Of a stretch of DNA of 64,000 bases, positions 16,992-27,219 are shown in pieces. Every line of letters begins with the position of its first letter. Positions within the stretch are counted from its first letter, which is position 1. The position numbers were made by a program, and so were the translations under genes. Source of the stretch: Alcaligenes ammonioxydans. GTDB taxonomy: Bacteria; Pseudomonadota; Gammaproteobacteria; Burkholderiales; Burkholderiaceae_B. The stretch lies in assembly GCF_019343455.1 (NCBI RefSeq), contig NZ_CP049362.1, positions 930,001 through 994,000 on the forward strand, read 5' to 3'. Below the pieces are notes generated by a model. That model saw only the letters and a list, made by a program, of their open reading frames with translations. It was not told the origin of the DNA and made no database searches.

Positions 16992-19900
16992 TCAGGCGAC
17001 GCGCTGGCTAGGTTCCGTACGCGCACGGAACTGGCTGCGCTGTTGTTCGCGCAAGGCGTAGGCTTTCACCTGGCCCGCATCCTTGACATGACCATAGCCT
17101 CGGATCAGGTCGGGATAGTTGAGCCAGCGCAGAGCCACTTCCAGATTGTCTGCATCCAGGTGCGCACTGACCTCATTCAGGTCGGCCAGATAGTCCTGAA
17201 TGTTTTGGCGCTCCTGACGACGCTCCTGGGTATAGCCAAATACATCCAGCGCGGTTCCCCGTAAACCTCGCAAACTGGCCAGAATCTTGAACAAGTGGCG
17301 GGTTGACGGGCCAAACTTGCTTTTGACGGGCTGGCCCTGATTGTTTTTGCGCCCCAGCAGCGGAGGGGCCAGATGGTACTGAATCTGGTAGTCCTTGCCG
17401 GGTTCACCTGCAAATTGCGCTCGCAGCTTGTCCAGAAAGGCCGGGTCGGTGTAGAGACGGGCCACTTCGTACTCGTCCTTGTAGCTCATCAGCTTGGCCA
17501 GTTGCGTGGCCGCGATACGCGTCAGCGGCAGTGTCTTGTCCTGGTCCAGACGCGACTCGCGTTCCATGATCGGCTTGATGGCGTCGCGATAACGTTGGGC
17601 CCAGGCCGGGTTCTGGTAGGCGCTCAGATGCGCTTCCATGCGCTTGATCAATGCCTGCACGCTCTCGGGAAAGGTGACCGCGCGGGCTTTGGGCGTGGCC
17701 CCTTCCATCAAGGTTTCTATGCCTTTTTCTGCAGCAAGACGACCCCATTGGAATGCTTCGCGGTTGGCTTTGACGGCCACTCCGTTCAGTTCGATCGCGC
17801 GTAGCAGACTGTCCATGTGTAGTGGAATCCAGCCGCGCTGAAAGGCATAACCCAGCAAGATCGGGTTGGCATACAGGGCGTCTCCCATGACATGTACCGC
17901 CAGGGCGTTGGCGTCCAGATAGCGGATGTCTTTGCCTACGGCGTTCTCAATGTCCGTGCAGGCGGTTTGCAATGGAAACTTCCAGTGTGCATTGCCGATC
18001 AGATCCGAGGTCGGGCTGGCCGCCGTATTGATAATGGTGTGCGTGCGGTCGCGGCTGACCCGACTCAGGACGTCGGTAGAGGCGCTGACCAGAGCATCAC
18101 TGCCAATCAGCAAGGACGCCTCGCCGGTTGGAACACGGGTGGCATGCAGTTGATCGGGGCGGCGCGCAATTTGCACATGGCTCAGGACGGCACCGCCTTT
18201 TTGCGCCAGACCTGCCATATCCAGAACGCTGACCCCTTTTTGTTCGATATGTGCAGCCATGCCCAGCAAGCCACCGACAGTCACCACCCCGGTGCCGCCA
18301 ATGCCAGCGATCAAGATGCCGTAGGTTCTGTCCAGGTCAGGCAGTTTGGGTAACGGCAGGTCCGCCAGATTGAAGGACTCCAGGGAGCGACCCTGGGCCT
18401 CGGGTTTGCGCACTTGCGCCCCTTTCAGCGTGACAAAGCTGGGGCAAAAACCGTTGACGCACGAAAAGTCCTTGTTGCAGGAAGACTGGTTGATACGACG
18501 CTTGGAACCCAGAGGGGTGTCCAGAGGTTCGACAGACAGGCAGTTGGATTTGACCGAGCAGTCACCGCAGCCCTCACAGACCGTGTCATTGATAAAGGCC
18601 CGCAAGGCCGGGTCCGGGTACGTTCCCTTTTTGCGGCGACGGCGCTTTTCGGTCGCGCAGGTCTGGTCATAGACCAAAATAGTGGTACCCGGTATTTCGC
18701 GCAGTTCGCGTTGGACGCGGTCCAGTTCATCGCGGTGATAAACCGGCGGATTGCCCGCCAGAGTGACGCCCTTGAATTTTTCGGGCTCATCGGTCACCAC
18801 GACAATTTTGCGCGCGCCCTCGGCATGTACCTGGGCGATGACGTCTGTGACCTTCAAAATGCCATCGACAGGTTGACCGCCCGTCATGGCCACTGCGTCG
18901 TTGTACAGAATCTTGTAAGTGATATTGGAGTTGGCGGCGATGGAGGCGCGAATAGCCAGGATGCCGGAATGAAAATAGGTGCCGTCGCCCAGATTGGCGA
19001 AAACGTGCTTTTCGTCTGTAAAGGGTTGCTGGCCAATCCACGCGACCCCTTCACCTCCCATATGACTGAAAGTGGACGTGCTGCGATCCATCCAGACGGT
19101 CATGTAGTGGCAGCCAATACCGGCCATGGCGCGGGAGCCTTCGGGCACGCGCGTGGAGGTGTTGTGCGGACAACCCGAACAGAACCAGGGTTTGCGCTCG
19201 ACACTGACGCGGGGCATGCGGGCCTCGCGGTCCTTGGCATCCAGAATCGCCAGGCGGGCCTGAATGCGGGCACGCAATTCCTCGGAAATATCCATGGTGC
19301 AGAGCCGACGGGCAATAGCGCGCGCAATAATCGCCGGAGACAGTTCGCCTTGCGGGGGCAGCAGCCAGGGGGAGCGCGATAGCGACCACTCGCCGCCGCC
19401 GTGTTCGGTCTCGTCAAACTTGCCGTAGACCTTGGGGCGTACATCATCGCGCCAGTTGTACAGTTCTTCTTTCAGGGCGTATTCCAGGATCTGGCGTTTT
19501 TCTTCTACCACCAGAATTTCGGTCAGACCTGTTGCGAACTGGCGAGCATCCTGGCCGTCCAGAGGCCAGATACAGCCTACTTTGAACAGCCGGATACCCA
19601 GCTCGGCACACAGCTCGTCAGACAGGCCCAGATCGGCCAGGGCCTGCCGCGTATCCAGGTAAGCCTTGCCGGCAGTCATGATGCCAAAACGGGCGTCGGG
19701 CGAATCAATCTCGACGCGGTTCAGCTTGTTGGCGCGCACATACGCCAACGCGGCGTACCACTTGTGATTCATCATGCGGGCTTCTTGTGCCAGCGGTGGG
19801 TCTGGCCAGCGGATATTCAGGCCGTCGGCGGGCATGTCCTCGATTTCGGGCAGGATAATGTTCAGGCTGTCCGGGTCCAGATCCACCGAGGCATTGGATT

Positions 19901-20549
19901 CCACTACTTCGGTGACACACTTCAAGGCAACCCACAGGCCCGAGAAGCGGCTCATGGCCCAGCCGTGCTGGCCAAAATCCAGATATTCCTGCACGTTGGC
20001 CGGGTATAGCACCGGGATGCCTGCCGCGGCGAAAACGTGATCGGACTGGTGGGCCACCGTGGAGGATTTGGCGCCGTGGTCATCGCCGGCCAGTACCAGT
20101 ACTCCGCCGTAGCGTGAGCTGCCTGCCGAATTGGCGTGTTTGAAGACATCCATGGAGCGGTCCACGCCTGGGCCCTTGCCATACCACATGGCAAAGGTGC
20201 CATCGAAGCGGGCGCTGGGATACAGATTGGTCTGCTGGCTACCCCAGACAGCGGTAGCGGCCAGATCTTCGTTCAGACCGGGCTTGAACACGATGTCGTG
20301 TTCCTTGAGATGTTTGCTGGCCTGCCATAAAGCTTGGTCTACGCTCCCTAATGGGGAGCCCCGGTAACCAGAGATAAAGCCGGCCGTGTTCAGGCCTGCG
20401 CGCCGGTCACGCTCTTTTTGCAGCATGGGCAGGCGCACCAGAGCTTGGGTTCCGCTCATATAGGCGCGCCCCTTGGTGACGGTGTATTTGTCATCCAGGG
20501 ACACGGATTCCAACATGGCCTTGTAAGGTTTGTTGAGAGGGGCATTCAT
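16992..20549 (-). CDS. Fused indolepyruvate ferredoxin oxidoreductase (IorA-IorB type)
   Basis: 1185-residue enzyme that oxidatively decarboxylates aryl-pyruvates or other 2-oxo acids to acyl-CoA, in amino-acid catabolism. N-terminal part: pyrimidine-binding transketolase-like domain (GYRGSPLGSVDQALW near residue 60). Middle: TPP-binding domain with CSGCPHNTSTR (about 455) and GDGTYFHSGILAIRASIAANSN. Then a cysteine-rich 4Fe-4S region (DTVCEGCGDCSVKSNC). C-terminal: gamma-type domain IAGIGGTGVVTVGGLLGMAA and a long tail. This single-chain form is usual in proteobacteria. CAGGAG upstream supports the ATG. It is divergent from a LysR gene with a palindrome between them, suggesting regulation by that protein. 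Confidence 0.92.
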   Translation of the reverse strand: MNAPLNKPYKAMLESVSLDDKYTVTKGRAYMSGTQALVRLPMLQKERDRRAGLNTAGFISGYRGSPLGSVDQALWQASKHLKEHDIVFKPGLNEDLAATAVWGSQQTNLYPSARFDGTFAMWYGKGPGVDRSMDVFKHANSAGSSRYGGVLVLAGDDHGAKSSTVAHQSDHVFAAAGIPVLYPANVQEYLDFGQHGWAMSRFSGLWVALKCVTEVVESNASVDLDPDSLNIILPEIEDMPADGLNIRWPDPPLAQEARMMNHKWYAALAYVRANKLNRVEIDSPDARFGIMTAGKAYLDTRQALADLGLSDELCAELGIRLFKVGCIWPLDGQDARQFATGLTEILVVEEKRQILEYALKEELYNWRDDVRPKVYGKFDETEHGGGEWSLSRSPWLLPPQGELSPAIIARAIARRLCTMDISEELRARIQARLAILDAKDREARMPRVSVERKPWFCSGCPHNTSTRVPEGSRAMAGIGCHYMTVWMDRSTSTFSHMGGEGVAWIGQQPFTDEKHVFANLGDGTYFHSGILAIRASIAANSNITYKILYNDAVAMTGGQPVDGILKVTDVIAQVHAEGARKIVVVTDEPEKFKGVTLAGNPPVYHRDELDRVQRELREIPGTTILVYDQTCATEKRRRRKKGTYPDPALRAFINDTVCEGCGDCSVKSNCLSVEPLDTPLGSKRRINQSSCNKDFSCVNGFCPSFVTLKGAQVRKPEAQGRSLESFNLADLPLPKLPDLDRTYGILIAGIGGTGVVTVGGLLGMAAHIEQKGVSVLDMAGLAQKGGAVLSHVQIARRPDQLHATRVPTGEASLLIGSDALVSASTDVLSRVSRDRTHTIINTAASPTSDLIGNAHWKFPLQTACTDIENAVGKDIRYLDANALAVHVMGDALYANPILLGYAFQRGWIPLHMDSLLRAIELNGVAVKANREAFQWGRLAAEKGIETLMEGATPKARAVTFPESVQALIKRMEAHLSAYQNPAWAQRYRDAIKPIMERESRLDQDKTLPLTRIAATQLAKLMSYKDEYEVARLYTDPAFLDKLRAQFAGEPGKDYQIQYHLAPPLLGRKNNQGQPVKSKFGPSTRHLFKILASLRGLRGTALDVFGYTQERRQERQNIQDYLADLNEVSAHLDADNLEVALRWLNYPDLIRGYGHVKDAGQVKAYALREQQRSQFRARTEPSQRVA

Positions 20550-20628
20550 GAGTTTGTCTCCTGCAGGAAGAAAGGTTTTCGTGCAAGTTGTTTTAGTTTG
20601 TGCTTTAGTCTAGGGCAGCTTTTTGTTA

Positions 20629-20648
20629 TCGTAAAATCAAATTTACGA
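20629..20648. promoter_or_regulatory. Palindrome between indolepyruvate oxidoreductase and divergent LysR gene
   Basis: Arms TCGTAAA and TTTACGA with a six-base spacer, containing T-N11-A spacing typical of LysR sites. It is 23 bases before the LysR ATG and about 80 bases before the oxidoreductase, placing it between both promoters. Confidence 0.55.
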
Positions 20649-20670
20649 GTACCTGATATCTGAAAAACGG

Positions 20671-21630
20671 ATGGCTATGAAACACGAAGTGACCTTGCGG
20701 CAGTTTCGTTATTTCATTGCGGCCGCTGTCAGCGGACAGTTCTCCGCGGCCGCTCAGGCCGAGAATGTCTCACAGTCGGCGATCAGCAATGCAGTCCAGA
20801 GCCTGGAGCGGCAGTTGAATGTGGCGCTGTTTGAGCGTTTGCCGCACGGTGTGGAGTTGACTCCGCAAGGGCAGGCGTTTTTTCATCATGCCCATCATGT
20901 GATTGATGCCGTCAGTGATGCGCTGAATCACGCCGATTTGCGGCGTCAAAATATTGAAGGACAGATTCGGGTGGCGGCTGGCTACACGGTTCTGGGCTAT
21001 TTTCTGCCTGACCTTATCAGTCGCTTCAAACATAGCTACCCCAATATCGATATCGAGCTGGTGGACATGGAGCGTCCCGAAATGGAAGCGGCCTTGCAAA
21101 GCGAGCGCATCGATCTGGGGGTAGCGATCTTGTCCAATATCAGTGATCTGGCCATGTACGGGCATCATCGACTGAGCAGCTCCCGTCGTCGTTTATGGGT
21201 GTCGGACCAGCATGCCCTGGCCAATGAGTCCAGTGTGTCCTTGGCGCAAATCAACCACTACCCTTATATTTTTCTGACTGTGGACGATGCGGATGCGGCC
21301 GCCAGGCGTCATTGGGGCAGCCCAGGCTTTCCGGAGCGTGTCGCCATGCGCACGCGCTCTTTGGAAGCCGTGCGGGGGCTGGTGGCTTATGGTTTCGGGG
21401 TGACGATTTTGTCGGATATGGTCTATCGTCCCTGGTCACTGGAGGGCAAGCGCATCCAGGCCATCGGCATTCACGATCCGGTGGAGTCTGTGGAGGTGGG
21501 CTTGTTGTGGCCGAAAGAGCGGGAGCCCGAAGGACTGGTCGCCTTGTTTCAGCGCTTTCTGATTCAGGCCTGTGACCACGATATGGCCCGCGCCGGCATG
21601 GGGAGCCGACGCGGTGGGGGACTGCTGTAA
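20671..21630 (+). CDS. LysR-family regulator, probable regulator of the divergent indolepyruvate oxidoreductase
   Basis: 319 residues. Winged helix-turn-helix at about 8-67 (LRQFRYFIAAAVSGQFSAAA, SQSAISNAVQSLERQLNVALF) and a LysR effector domain (about 95-300). The divergent arrangement and the palindrome at 20629-20648 suggest autoregulation and control of the oxidoreductase by an aryl-pyruvate or amino acid; this is inference. An ATG two codons later (MKHEV) is equally possible as start. Confidence 0.9.
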   Translation: MAMKHEVTLRQFRYFIAAAVSGQFSAAAQAENVSQSAISNAVQSLERQLNVALFERLPHGVELTPQGQAFFHHAHHVIDAVSDALNHADLRRQNIEGQIRVAAGYTVLGYFLPDLISRFKHSYPNIDIELVDMERPEMEAALQSERIDLGVAILSNISDLAMYGHHRLSSSRRRLWVSDQHALANESSVSLAQINHYPYIFLTVDDADAAARRHWGSPGFPERVAMRTRSLEAVRGLVAYGFGVTILSDMVYRPWSLEGKRIQAIGIHDPVESVEVGLLWPKEREPEGLVALFQRFLIQACDHDMARAGMGSRRGGGLL

Positions 21631-21636
21631 GGGATC

Positions 21637-22938
21637 TTAGGGTACCAGAGCCAGACCGATGCGAAATTGTGAAGAGCGGTCACGGTAGCCCAGCATGGTT
21701 TCTGCATAGCCAGAGAAGTATTGGCCGTAGATATAACCGTTCATGTTCAAGGGGGTACGGTTCAGTGGCCAGGCGATCGAGAACTCATGTGTATTGCGGC
21801 TGCCAGCCCCTTTGTTGTACATGCCCGACAACACCAGCCCGTTGTCCTGAGCGTAGCGCAGCTTCCAGTCATAGCGACCCCGATAGTGCGCCCAGTCGGC
21901 GTTCTCGCCCATGAACACATAGTGTTTGATACGGGGGGCAAACGTCAGGGTGGCACCGTGGTCAAAGCGGTAATTGAACTCAGGCTGGATAAAGACCTCG
22001 TTCATGGAGCGGGAATCGTCGCCTGACTTGCCGTTGGAGGAGTGCTCATACCCGCTTGCCAGGCCCATGAACAGGCGTTTTTGCTCGGACTCCCAGATGG
22101 AGTCTTTACGCCAGAACAGGCTGGGGCGGTAGGTGGTGTCGACAAAGGGCTTGGAGTCGGCATGCAAATCCCACAACGCGGTTTGGGTATAACCAATATA
22201 GAAGTGGTCGTAGAATTTGGGGTTGCTCGGGTCTTGGGGCGAGTGCAGGCGGTATTTGAAGCTTAGCTGGAAGCGGGCATTGTTGCCGCCTTTGTTGCCG
22301 ACAATAAAATAGGTCGGGTCATGGGCCGAGATGGCATTGCTGAAGTTTTCAAAGCTGGAGTTGGCAGGTTTGAGCCCTTGTCCGCTGATGATGGCGGGCC
22401 CTTCGGGCTGAGCGCCCGCAGCGACGGCCTGAGCGTAGGGCAGGGCAGGATCGACGACTCGTGGGTCGTTTCCGGCGCCTGCATTCACGACCGCGCCATT
22501 GGCTGGCTGCGAGGTAATCGGGCTGCGGGCCTGCGGATTGGTGTCCAGAGCCAGCATCACGCGCTCACCTTCAATATTCACTGCTTGCAGGCCCGTCAGC
22601 CCATTGGGGACCACGGCGCGCCAACTGTAAGCGGTGAAGTTGTTGGTGGGGATGGAGGCTCGGGGGCGGGCATTGACCAGTTCAGCCAGACTGCGGATCA
22701 CGTTACCCTTACCGTCGCGCCACTGCAAAACCAGGTTGCGTGGGGCGGTCCAGGTCATCAGACTGCCTGTGTCGTTGTAGACGATGGCGTCAATATTGAC
22801 GCTTTCGCCCGAACTGGCCTGCACTTGGCGCAACTGGTAGGTAATACCTGCCTGTGCGGTATTCAGAATTGCGCTCAAGATAAAAAGAGGGGCCGATAGT
22901 ATTAAAGAGTGCTTGCTTAGTTTCTTTGTGGTCGGCAT
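21637..22938 (-). CDS. pldA: Outer membrane phospholipase A
   Basis: 433-residue outer-membrane calcium-dependent phospholipase. A signal peptide ends near TAQAG. The catalytic set is H299, S301 and N313 in EHSSNGKSGDDSRSMN, with the same spacing (2 and 14) as H142-S144-N156 of E. coli OmpLA. The C-terminal half consists of alternating amphipathic strands and ends in the aromatic-poor RIGLALVP. The N-terminal ~180 residues between signal and barrel are longer than in E. coli OmpLA, a common trait of betaproteobacterial members. The ATG at 22938 is preferred over a GTG 12 codons upstream because it starts a good signal peptide. Confidence 0.9.
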   Translation of the reverse strand: MPTTKKLSKHSLILSAPLFILSAILNTAQAGITYQLRQVQASSGESVNIDAIVYNDTGSLMTWTAPRNLVLQWRDGKGNVIRSLAELVNARPRASIPTNNFTAYSWRAVVPNGLTGLQAVNIEGERVMLALDTNPQARSPITSQPANGAVVNAGAGNDPRVVDPALPYAQAVAAGAQPEGPAIISGQGLKPANSSFENFSNAISAHDPTYFIVGNKGGNNARFQLSFKYRLHSPQDPSNPKFYDHFYIGYTQTALWDLHADSKPFVDTTYRPSLFWRKDSIWESEQKRLFMGLASGYEHSSNGKSGDDSRSMNEVFIQPEFNYRFDHGATLTFAPRIKHYVFMGENADWAHYRGRYDWKLRYAQDNGLVLSGMYNKGAGSRNTHEFSIAWPLNRTPLNMNGYIYGQYFSGYAETMLGYRDRSSQFRIGLALVP

Positions 22939-23205
22939 GAAAAAGAGTCCAGGAAAACGGGTTAATCCGTACACGACTGTACCATTTAGGATTAAAAATA
23001 CTACTTATAATTGTTTTTCTTACAGTATTGACACTCTGACGAGCTTGCGGCTTATCTAAAACTGCTTTTCAGGCTAAAATACTTGATTGTCTTTTGTAGC
23101 CACTATTTTCTCAACAATAGGGCTGAAATAAATCCTTGTTCATACAGGACTTTTATTTCGAGACAGTGCATCACCTGATCGTGTGGGTGATGTCGCCATC
23201 ACCTG

Positions 23206-23282
<77 letters not shown>

Positions 23283-23618
23283 ACCTTACCCTTTTCCGTG
23301 CACAGTTTGTCCCTTTCCGATCTGGATCGGGGGCTTGTGGCTGCTCGTGTCAACGGGGTCGTTATTTTCTCCAACCCCATGTTGCATAAGGAATATGACC
23401 GACTTTATGGCGGTTTTTTCTGGAGGGCATTTAGTCTGTCCTAGGCATAACCCTGAGGAGACGCAGTTAGTAAGTATGGTGTAAGTGTCGAGCTCTAATG
23501 TTCACCGCATAGACGTCGGCAGGCGTCTTCATAACGCCGTTTTCAGCCTGTGAGGGCTGGGCCGGTTCAATAAGATACGCCAGCGAACAAGGCGTTCAGA
23601 ACAATGCGGAGACAAACT
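23283..23618. other. Gene-free stretch between tRNA-Arg and DUF485-actP
   Basis: 336 bases without a credible gene. A small inverted repeat CCGATC/GATCGG lies at about 23317-23330. The rest should contain the promoter of the acetate uptake operon, but no clear -35/-10 pair or known operator was recognised. Confidence 0.5.
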
Positions 23619-23927
23619 ATGCAAGACCCCCTTGTAGGTCGGATTACGGCCAATCCTCGCTATCAAAAACTGGTCAAGACCCGGCTGCGGCTGGGCTGGA
23701 TACTCACCATCGTCATGCTGGTGGCTTACTACAGCTATATCGGCATTATTGCGTTCGACAAGGAGCTGTTTGCCACACGCTTGGGTGAGGGCGTCATGAC
23801 CCTGGGCATTCCTATCGGTTTTGGCGTGATTGTGTTGGCAATTGTGATTACGGGCATTTATGTCTGGCGCGCCAATACCAAATTCGACCAGATGGCCAAG
23901 GAAGTGCTTGAGGAGGTGCGTAAATGA
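23619..23927 (+). CDS. yjcH: DUF485 membrane protein (YjcH-like), partner of ActP
   Basis: 102-residue protein with two membrane helices (about 25-47 and 60-86) and the DUF485 opening [16 protein letters not shown]. In enterobacteria yjcH lies between acs and actP. Here it overlaps actP by four bases (ATGA). The start at 23619 has GGAG eight bases upstream; the open frame's first ATG lies five codons earlier and overlaps that element. A small accessory role in acetate uptake is inferred from conservation of this gene pair. Confidence 0.9.
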   Translation: MQDPLVGRITANPRYQKLVKTRLRLGWILTIVMLVAYYSYIGIIAFDKELFATRLGEGVMTLGIPIGFGVIVLAIVITGIYVWRANTKFDQMAKEVLEEVRK

Positions 23928-25642
23928 AGCGTTCCTATCTTCGTTCCGGCCTGGCTCTGGGGCTGTTGCTGGCCAGTCCTGCCTTGTGGGCAGCGGGTGG
24001 CGATCTGGGCGAGCTGCAAAAGCAGGCGACCAACTGGACGGCCATCGGTATGTTCGCCGTCTTTGTGCTGGCGACGCTGTGGATTACCAAATGGGCGGCA
24101 GCGCGCACCAAGTCGGTCTCGGACTTTTATACGGCGGGCGGCGGCATCACCGGCTTTCAAAACGGACTGGCCATTGCCGGTGACTATATGTCCGCGGCGT
24201 CCTTTCTGGGTATTTCCGCTGCGGTGATGATCAATGGCTATGATGGCCTGATCTATTCCATCGGTTTTCTGGTGGGCTGGCCCATCATCACGTTCCTGCT
24301 GGCAGAAAAGCTGCGTAATCTGGGTAAATTCACCTTTGCAGACGTGGCAGCCTATCGTTTCCGCCAAGGCCCCATTCGTGCCTTTGCGGCGTCCGGCACG
24401 CTGGTGGTGGTGCTCTTTTACCTGATTGCCCAGATGGTGGGTGCAGGCCAGTTGATCAAACTGCTGTTTGGTCTGGAATATTGGGTTGCCGTGGTGCTGG
24501 TGGGTGTGCTGATGATGGTTTACGTGCTGTTTGGCGGCATGACGGCCACCACCTGGGTACAGATCATCAAGGCGGGCCTGCTGCTGTTTGGCGCCTCTTT
24601 TATGGCCATCATGGTGCTGGCGCAATATGGTTTCTCGCCAGAAAAGCTGTTTGCCGCGGCGGTTCAGGTCAAGACCGAGGCCGCGCTTGCTGCCGGCAAG
24701 GATGCTGCTCAGGCGGCGACCATCGGCCAGGCCATCATGGGCCCGGGCAATTTCATCAAGGACCCGATCAGCGCGATTTCCTTTGGTATGGCCCTGATGT
24801 TCGGTACGGCAGGCCTGCCGCACATTCTGATGCGCTTTTTTACGGTGCCTGATGCTAAGGAAGCACGTAAATCCGTGTTCTGGGCAACCACCTGGATCGG
24901 TTACTTTTACATCCTGACCTTCATCATTGGCTTTGGCGCAATCGTGCTGGTGTCGACCAACCCCCGTTTCCTGGAAGTGGGCGGCGACCTGATTGGTGGC
25001 TCCAATATGGCTGCTGTGCACCTGGCTGATGCGGTCGGTGGCGATGTATTCCTGGGCTTTATGTCTGCCGTCGCCTTTGCCACGATTCTGGCCGTAGTGG
25101 CGGGCTTGACCCTGTCGGGTACGTCGGCTGTGTCGCATGATCTGTATTCCACGCTGATCAAGAAAGGCGAAGCCAGTAATGAGGAAGTCATGCGCGTGTC
25201 TCGTGCAACCACCCTGGCGCTGGGGGTGATTGCGGTGTTGTTGGGCATTATTTTCGAGAAACAGAACATTGCTTTCATGGTGTCACTGGCCTTTGCGATT
25301 GCCGCCTCGGCCAACTTCCCGGTCTTGTTCCTGTCCATTTTGTGGAAAGGATGTACGACACGTGGCGCCACGATAGGTGGGTTCCTGGGCCTGGTCGTGG
25401 CTCTAGTGCTGACGTTGCTCTCCCCCTCGGTATGGGAAGCCACTTTGGGCAATCCTGCCGGCTCCGCGCCCTTCCCATACGCGTCGGCAGCGTTGTTCTC
25501 CATGCCATTGGCCTTCCTGGCAATCTGGTTCTTCTCGATCACTGATCGTAGTCCGCGTGCCGAGATTGACCGTGCTGGTTTCGAGGGGCAGTCCGTGCGT
25601 TCCGAAACGGGTGTGGGAGCAGAAGCGGCTTCTGCGCATTAA
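23924..25642 (+). CDS. actP: Cation/acetate symporter ActP
   Basis: 572-residue sodium:solute symporter family permease for acetate and similar monocarboxylates. An N-terminal signal-like segment ends near LWAAGG, followed by about 13 membrane helices. Family landmarks include [30 protein letters not shown] (about 70-100) and [17 protein letters not shown]. The DUF485 gene is translationally coupled upstream. No acetyl-CoA synthetase gene is adjacent, although an acyl-CoA synthetase lies at 3.8-5.4 kb. Confidence 0.93.
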   Translation: MKRSYLRSGLALGLLLASPALWAAGGDLGELQKQATNWTAIGMFAVFVLATLWITKWAAARTKSVSDFYTAGGGITGFQNGLAIAGDYMSAASFLGISAAVMINGYDGLIYSIGFLVGWPIITFLLAEKLRNLGKFTFADVAAYRFRQGPIRAFAASGTLVVVLFYLIAQMVGAGQLIKLLFGLEYWVAVVLVGVLMMVYVLFGGMTATTWVQIIKAGLLLFGASFMAIMVLAQYGFSPEKLFAAAVQVKTEAALAAGKDAAQAATIGQAIMGPGNFIKDPISAISFGMALMFGTAGLPHILMRFFTVPDAKEARKSVFWATTWIGYFYILTFIIGFGAIVLVSTNPRFLEVGGDLIGGSNMAAVHLADAVGGDVFLGFMSAVAFATILAVVAGLTLSGTSAVSHDLYSTLIKKGEASNEEVMRVSRATTLALGVIAVLLGIIFEKQNIAFMVSLAFAIAASANFPVLFLSILWKGCTTRGATIGGFLGLVVALVLTLLSPSVWEATLGNPAGSAPFPYASAALFSMPLAFLAIWFFSITDRSPRAEIDRAGFEGQSVRSETGVGAEAASAH

Positions 25643-26059
25643 ACCTTCCTGCCAGACCGGGCTGAATGCCTGTGTCTGGCGGCCTTAGCTGGTTTTGTGG
25701 GTGTAAGAAAAACCGGTAGGTGAACGACACCTCAAAGGTTGGCGACCTGTCCAACTTTTGGGGTGTTTTTTTGTTCGATGTGCGATGCACGCGTCAAGTC
25801 GGGCGCGGTAAAGCGCTATTGAAGCGACTGGGCGATGACTGAACGCAATGCGGCCCTGGCGATACGATTGCAACCATGCGGGTCCCAAGCTCAAGCCTCG
25901 ATCCCAAGCCCAACCGACGACACCCAAACCCAGAACCCGACGCAAAGACCTGGGCTGGGCGTCATGTCACGGCAAGGCCCTTGAAGCTGAGTTTGATTTG
26001 AGCCGCACAACCTGATGCGGGCTGCTCCGTGATGGCAATCACAGCCGCCCGTTTTTTTC
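25643..26059. other. Gene-free stretch after actP with terminator-like hairpins
   Basis: About 460 bases between actP and the convergent PaaX-like gene. It contains an inverted repeat GCCAGAC/GTCTGGC at 25652-25680, a weak hairpin with T-run near 25735-25772, and a better terminator at 26018-26058. No credible coding sequence is seen; the stretch between the hairpins could hold a small RNA, but there is no direct evidence. Confidence 0.45.
26018..26058 (+). terminator. Terminator-like hairpin with T7 tract
   Basis: GGCTG pairs with CAGCC and TGAT with ATCA inside, followed by a run of seven T. It is about 380 bases downstream of actP, too far to be its primary terminator, so it may end a separate short transcript or a long actP 3' region. 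Confidence 0.55.
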
Positions 26060-26100
26060 CGCCTCAATGCCTGGGCCGTGCGCCGGACCAAGTCTTGAGT

Positions 26101-27060
26101 TCAGCTCTGGGTTTCGCAGGGGACAGGCAGGCCGTCAAAGCGTTCGTAGAAGTAGGCGGCGGCCTCGGGCGCCTGCTCATCCTCGGCACGCAAGGTAGAC
26201 AGGATATAGCGTTCTGCCTTGCCGCAGACCTGACGATATACATCCCGGCACAGCTCGTAAGCCTGTTTTCCTGCCCAGCCCGTCGGCAACAGTTCGATGG
26301 GCAACTGGGGGTCGTGCAGTTGGATGCGACGGAACTCGTGAATCAAGAGCGTGCGAATGACAAAAGCCAACTGGTCATCGTAGGGGTGGCCGGCGTCCAG
26401 CATGTTCAGGGCAGGCGCGAAACGTTGTATGAACTGCCCATAGCCGCTGGCAACCTGGGCCAGATCCCAGCTGTCTTGAATAAGTTGCGACAGAGGGCGC
26501 GTCTGAGGCAGTTGCGAGGGTTCCAACTTGGCCACATAGACTTGCGACTGGGCCTGTGTGGCCTGCAGGATGTAATCCAGAATCGTGTGATCGGGGTTGG
26601 GGTGCAGGAAAGCGGTGGGTGACAAGGCGCAAAAACCTTCCCACAGCAGCTCCTTGCGCAGGTCCGCCCGCTGCTTGGAGTTCATCATCAGGCTGGGCAT
26701 GCTAAAGACCAGCGTCCATTGGCCATCCCACGCCAGATAGGTTGGGGTGTAAATGCGTTGATACGCATGCTCAAAGCGCTGGCTGGCTTCGGGCCGCAAG
26801 GTGTACTGGCTGCGCCGCCCTTCACGTTGCGCGCTCAGCCAGCCCTCCTCGGCCAGTCTGTACACGCTGGTGCGTACCAGCCGGTCGCTGATCCCAAAGG
26901 GCGCCAGCAACTGGATCAGGCTGCCCAGCCAGAGTTTACCGCCATGCGGGCGAATCACATCGCCAAACAGGGTCATGACCAGGGACTTGGCACGCGGAGG
27001 GCGGTTCTCCAGATGGTGGGCGGCCCAGTGGGCCAGGTCGGAATAAGAAAGCTCGGACAT
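26101..27060 (-). CDS. PaaX-family transcriptional regulator
   Basis: 319-residue cytoplasmic regulator. The N-terminal winged helix (about 18-85: RAKSLVMTLFGDVIRPHGGKLWLGSLIQLL, RLVRTSVYRLAEEGWL) is followed by the central PaaX-like and C-terminal domains (WDGQWTLVFSMP; HPYDDQLAFVIRTLLIHEFRRI). PaaX represses phenylacetate degradation genes and responds to phenylacetyl-CoA. No paa genes are in the window, so the target must be elsewhere. The ATG at 27060 is chosen over a TTG seven codons earlier. A TATAAT hexamer on the minus strand at 27131-27136 may be its -10 element. Confidence 0.85.
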   Translation of the reverse strand: MSELSYSDLAHWAAHHLENRPPRAKSLVMTLFGDVIRPHGGKLWLGSLIQLLAPFGISDRLVRTSVYRLAEEGWLSAQREGRRSQYTLRPEASQRFEHAYQRIYTPTYLAWDGQWTLVFSMPSLMMNSKQRADLRKELLWEGFCALSPTAFLHPNPDHTILDYILQATQAQSQVYVAKLEPSQLPQTRPLSQLIQDSWDLAQVASGYGQFIQRFAPALNMLDAGHPYDDQLAFVIRTLLIHEFRRIQLHDPQLPIELLPTGWAGKQAYELCRDVYRQVCGKAERYILSTLRAEDEQAPEAAAYFYERFDGLPVPCETQS

Positions 27061-27130
27061 TGTTTTTTTAAAGGCGCTCAAGGCTGTGTGAGAGCGGCAC
27101 GCCTGTCTGTGTTGACCGGTTAAGCGCTTG

Positions 27131-27136
27131 ATTATA
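27131..27136 (-). promoter_or_regulatory. Possible -10 element of the PaaX-like gene
   Basis: TATAAT on the minus strand, 71 bases upstream of the ATG. No good -35 box is seen at the correct distance, so the call is tentative. Confidence 0.25.
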
Positions 27137-27219
27137 AAGGGTGGGTGTACAAGCGCACTGAAAGATTATGCCAGCCAGGGGCTTTCTTGATCTTTGCAGC
27201 AGTTTTGCATGCACGTACC

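Noticed and set aside
23858..25138. A 426-codon minus-strand open frame across DUF485-actP
   Set aside because: Antisense shadow of a well-supported symporter gene with low-complexity His/Gln/Gly composition.
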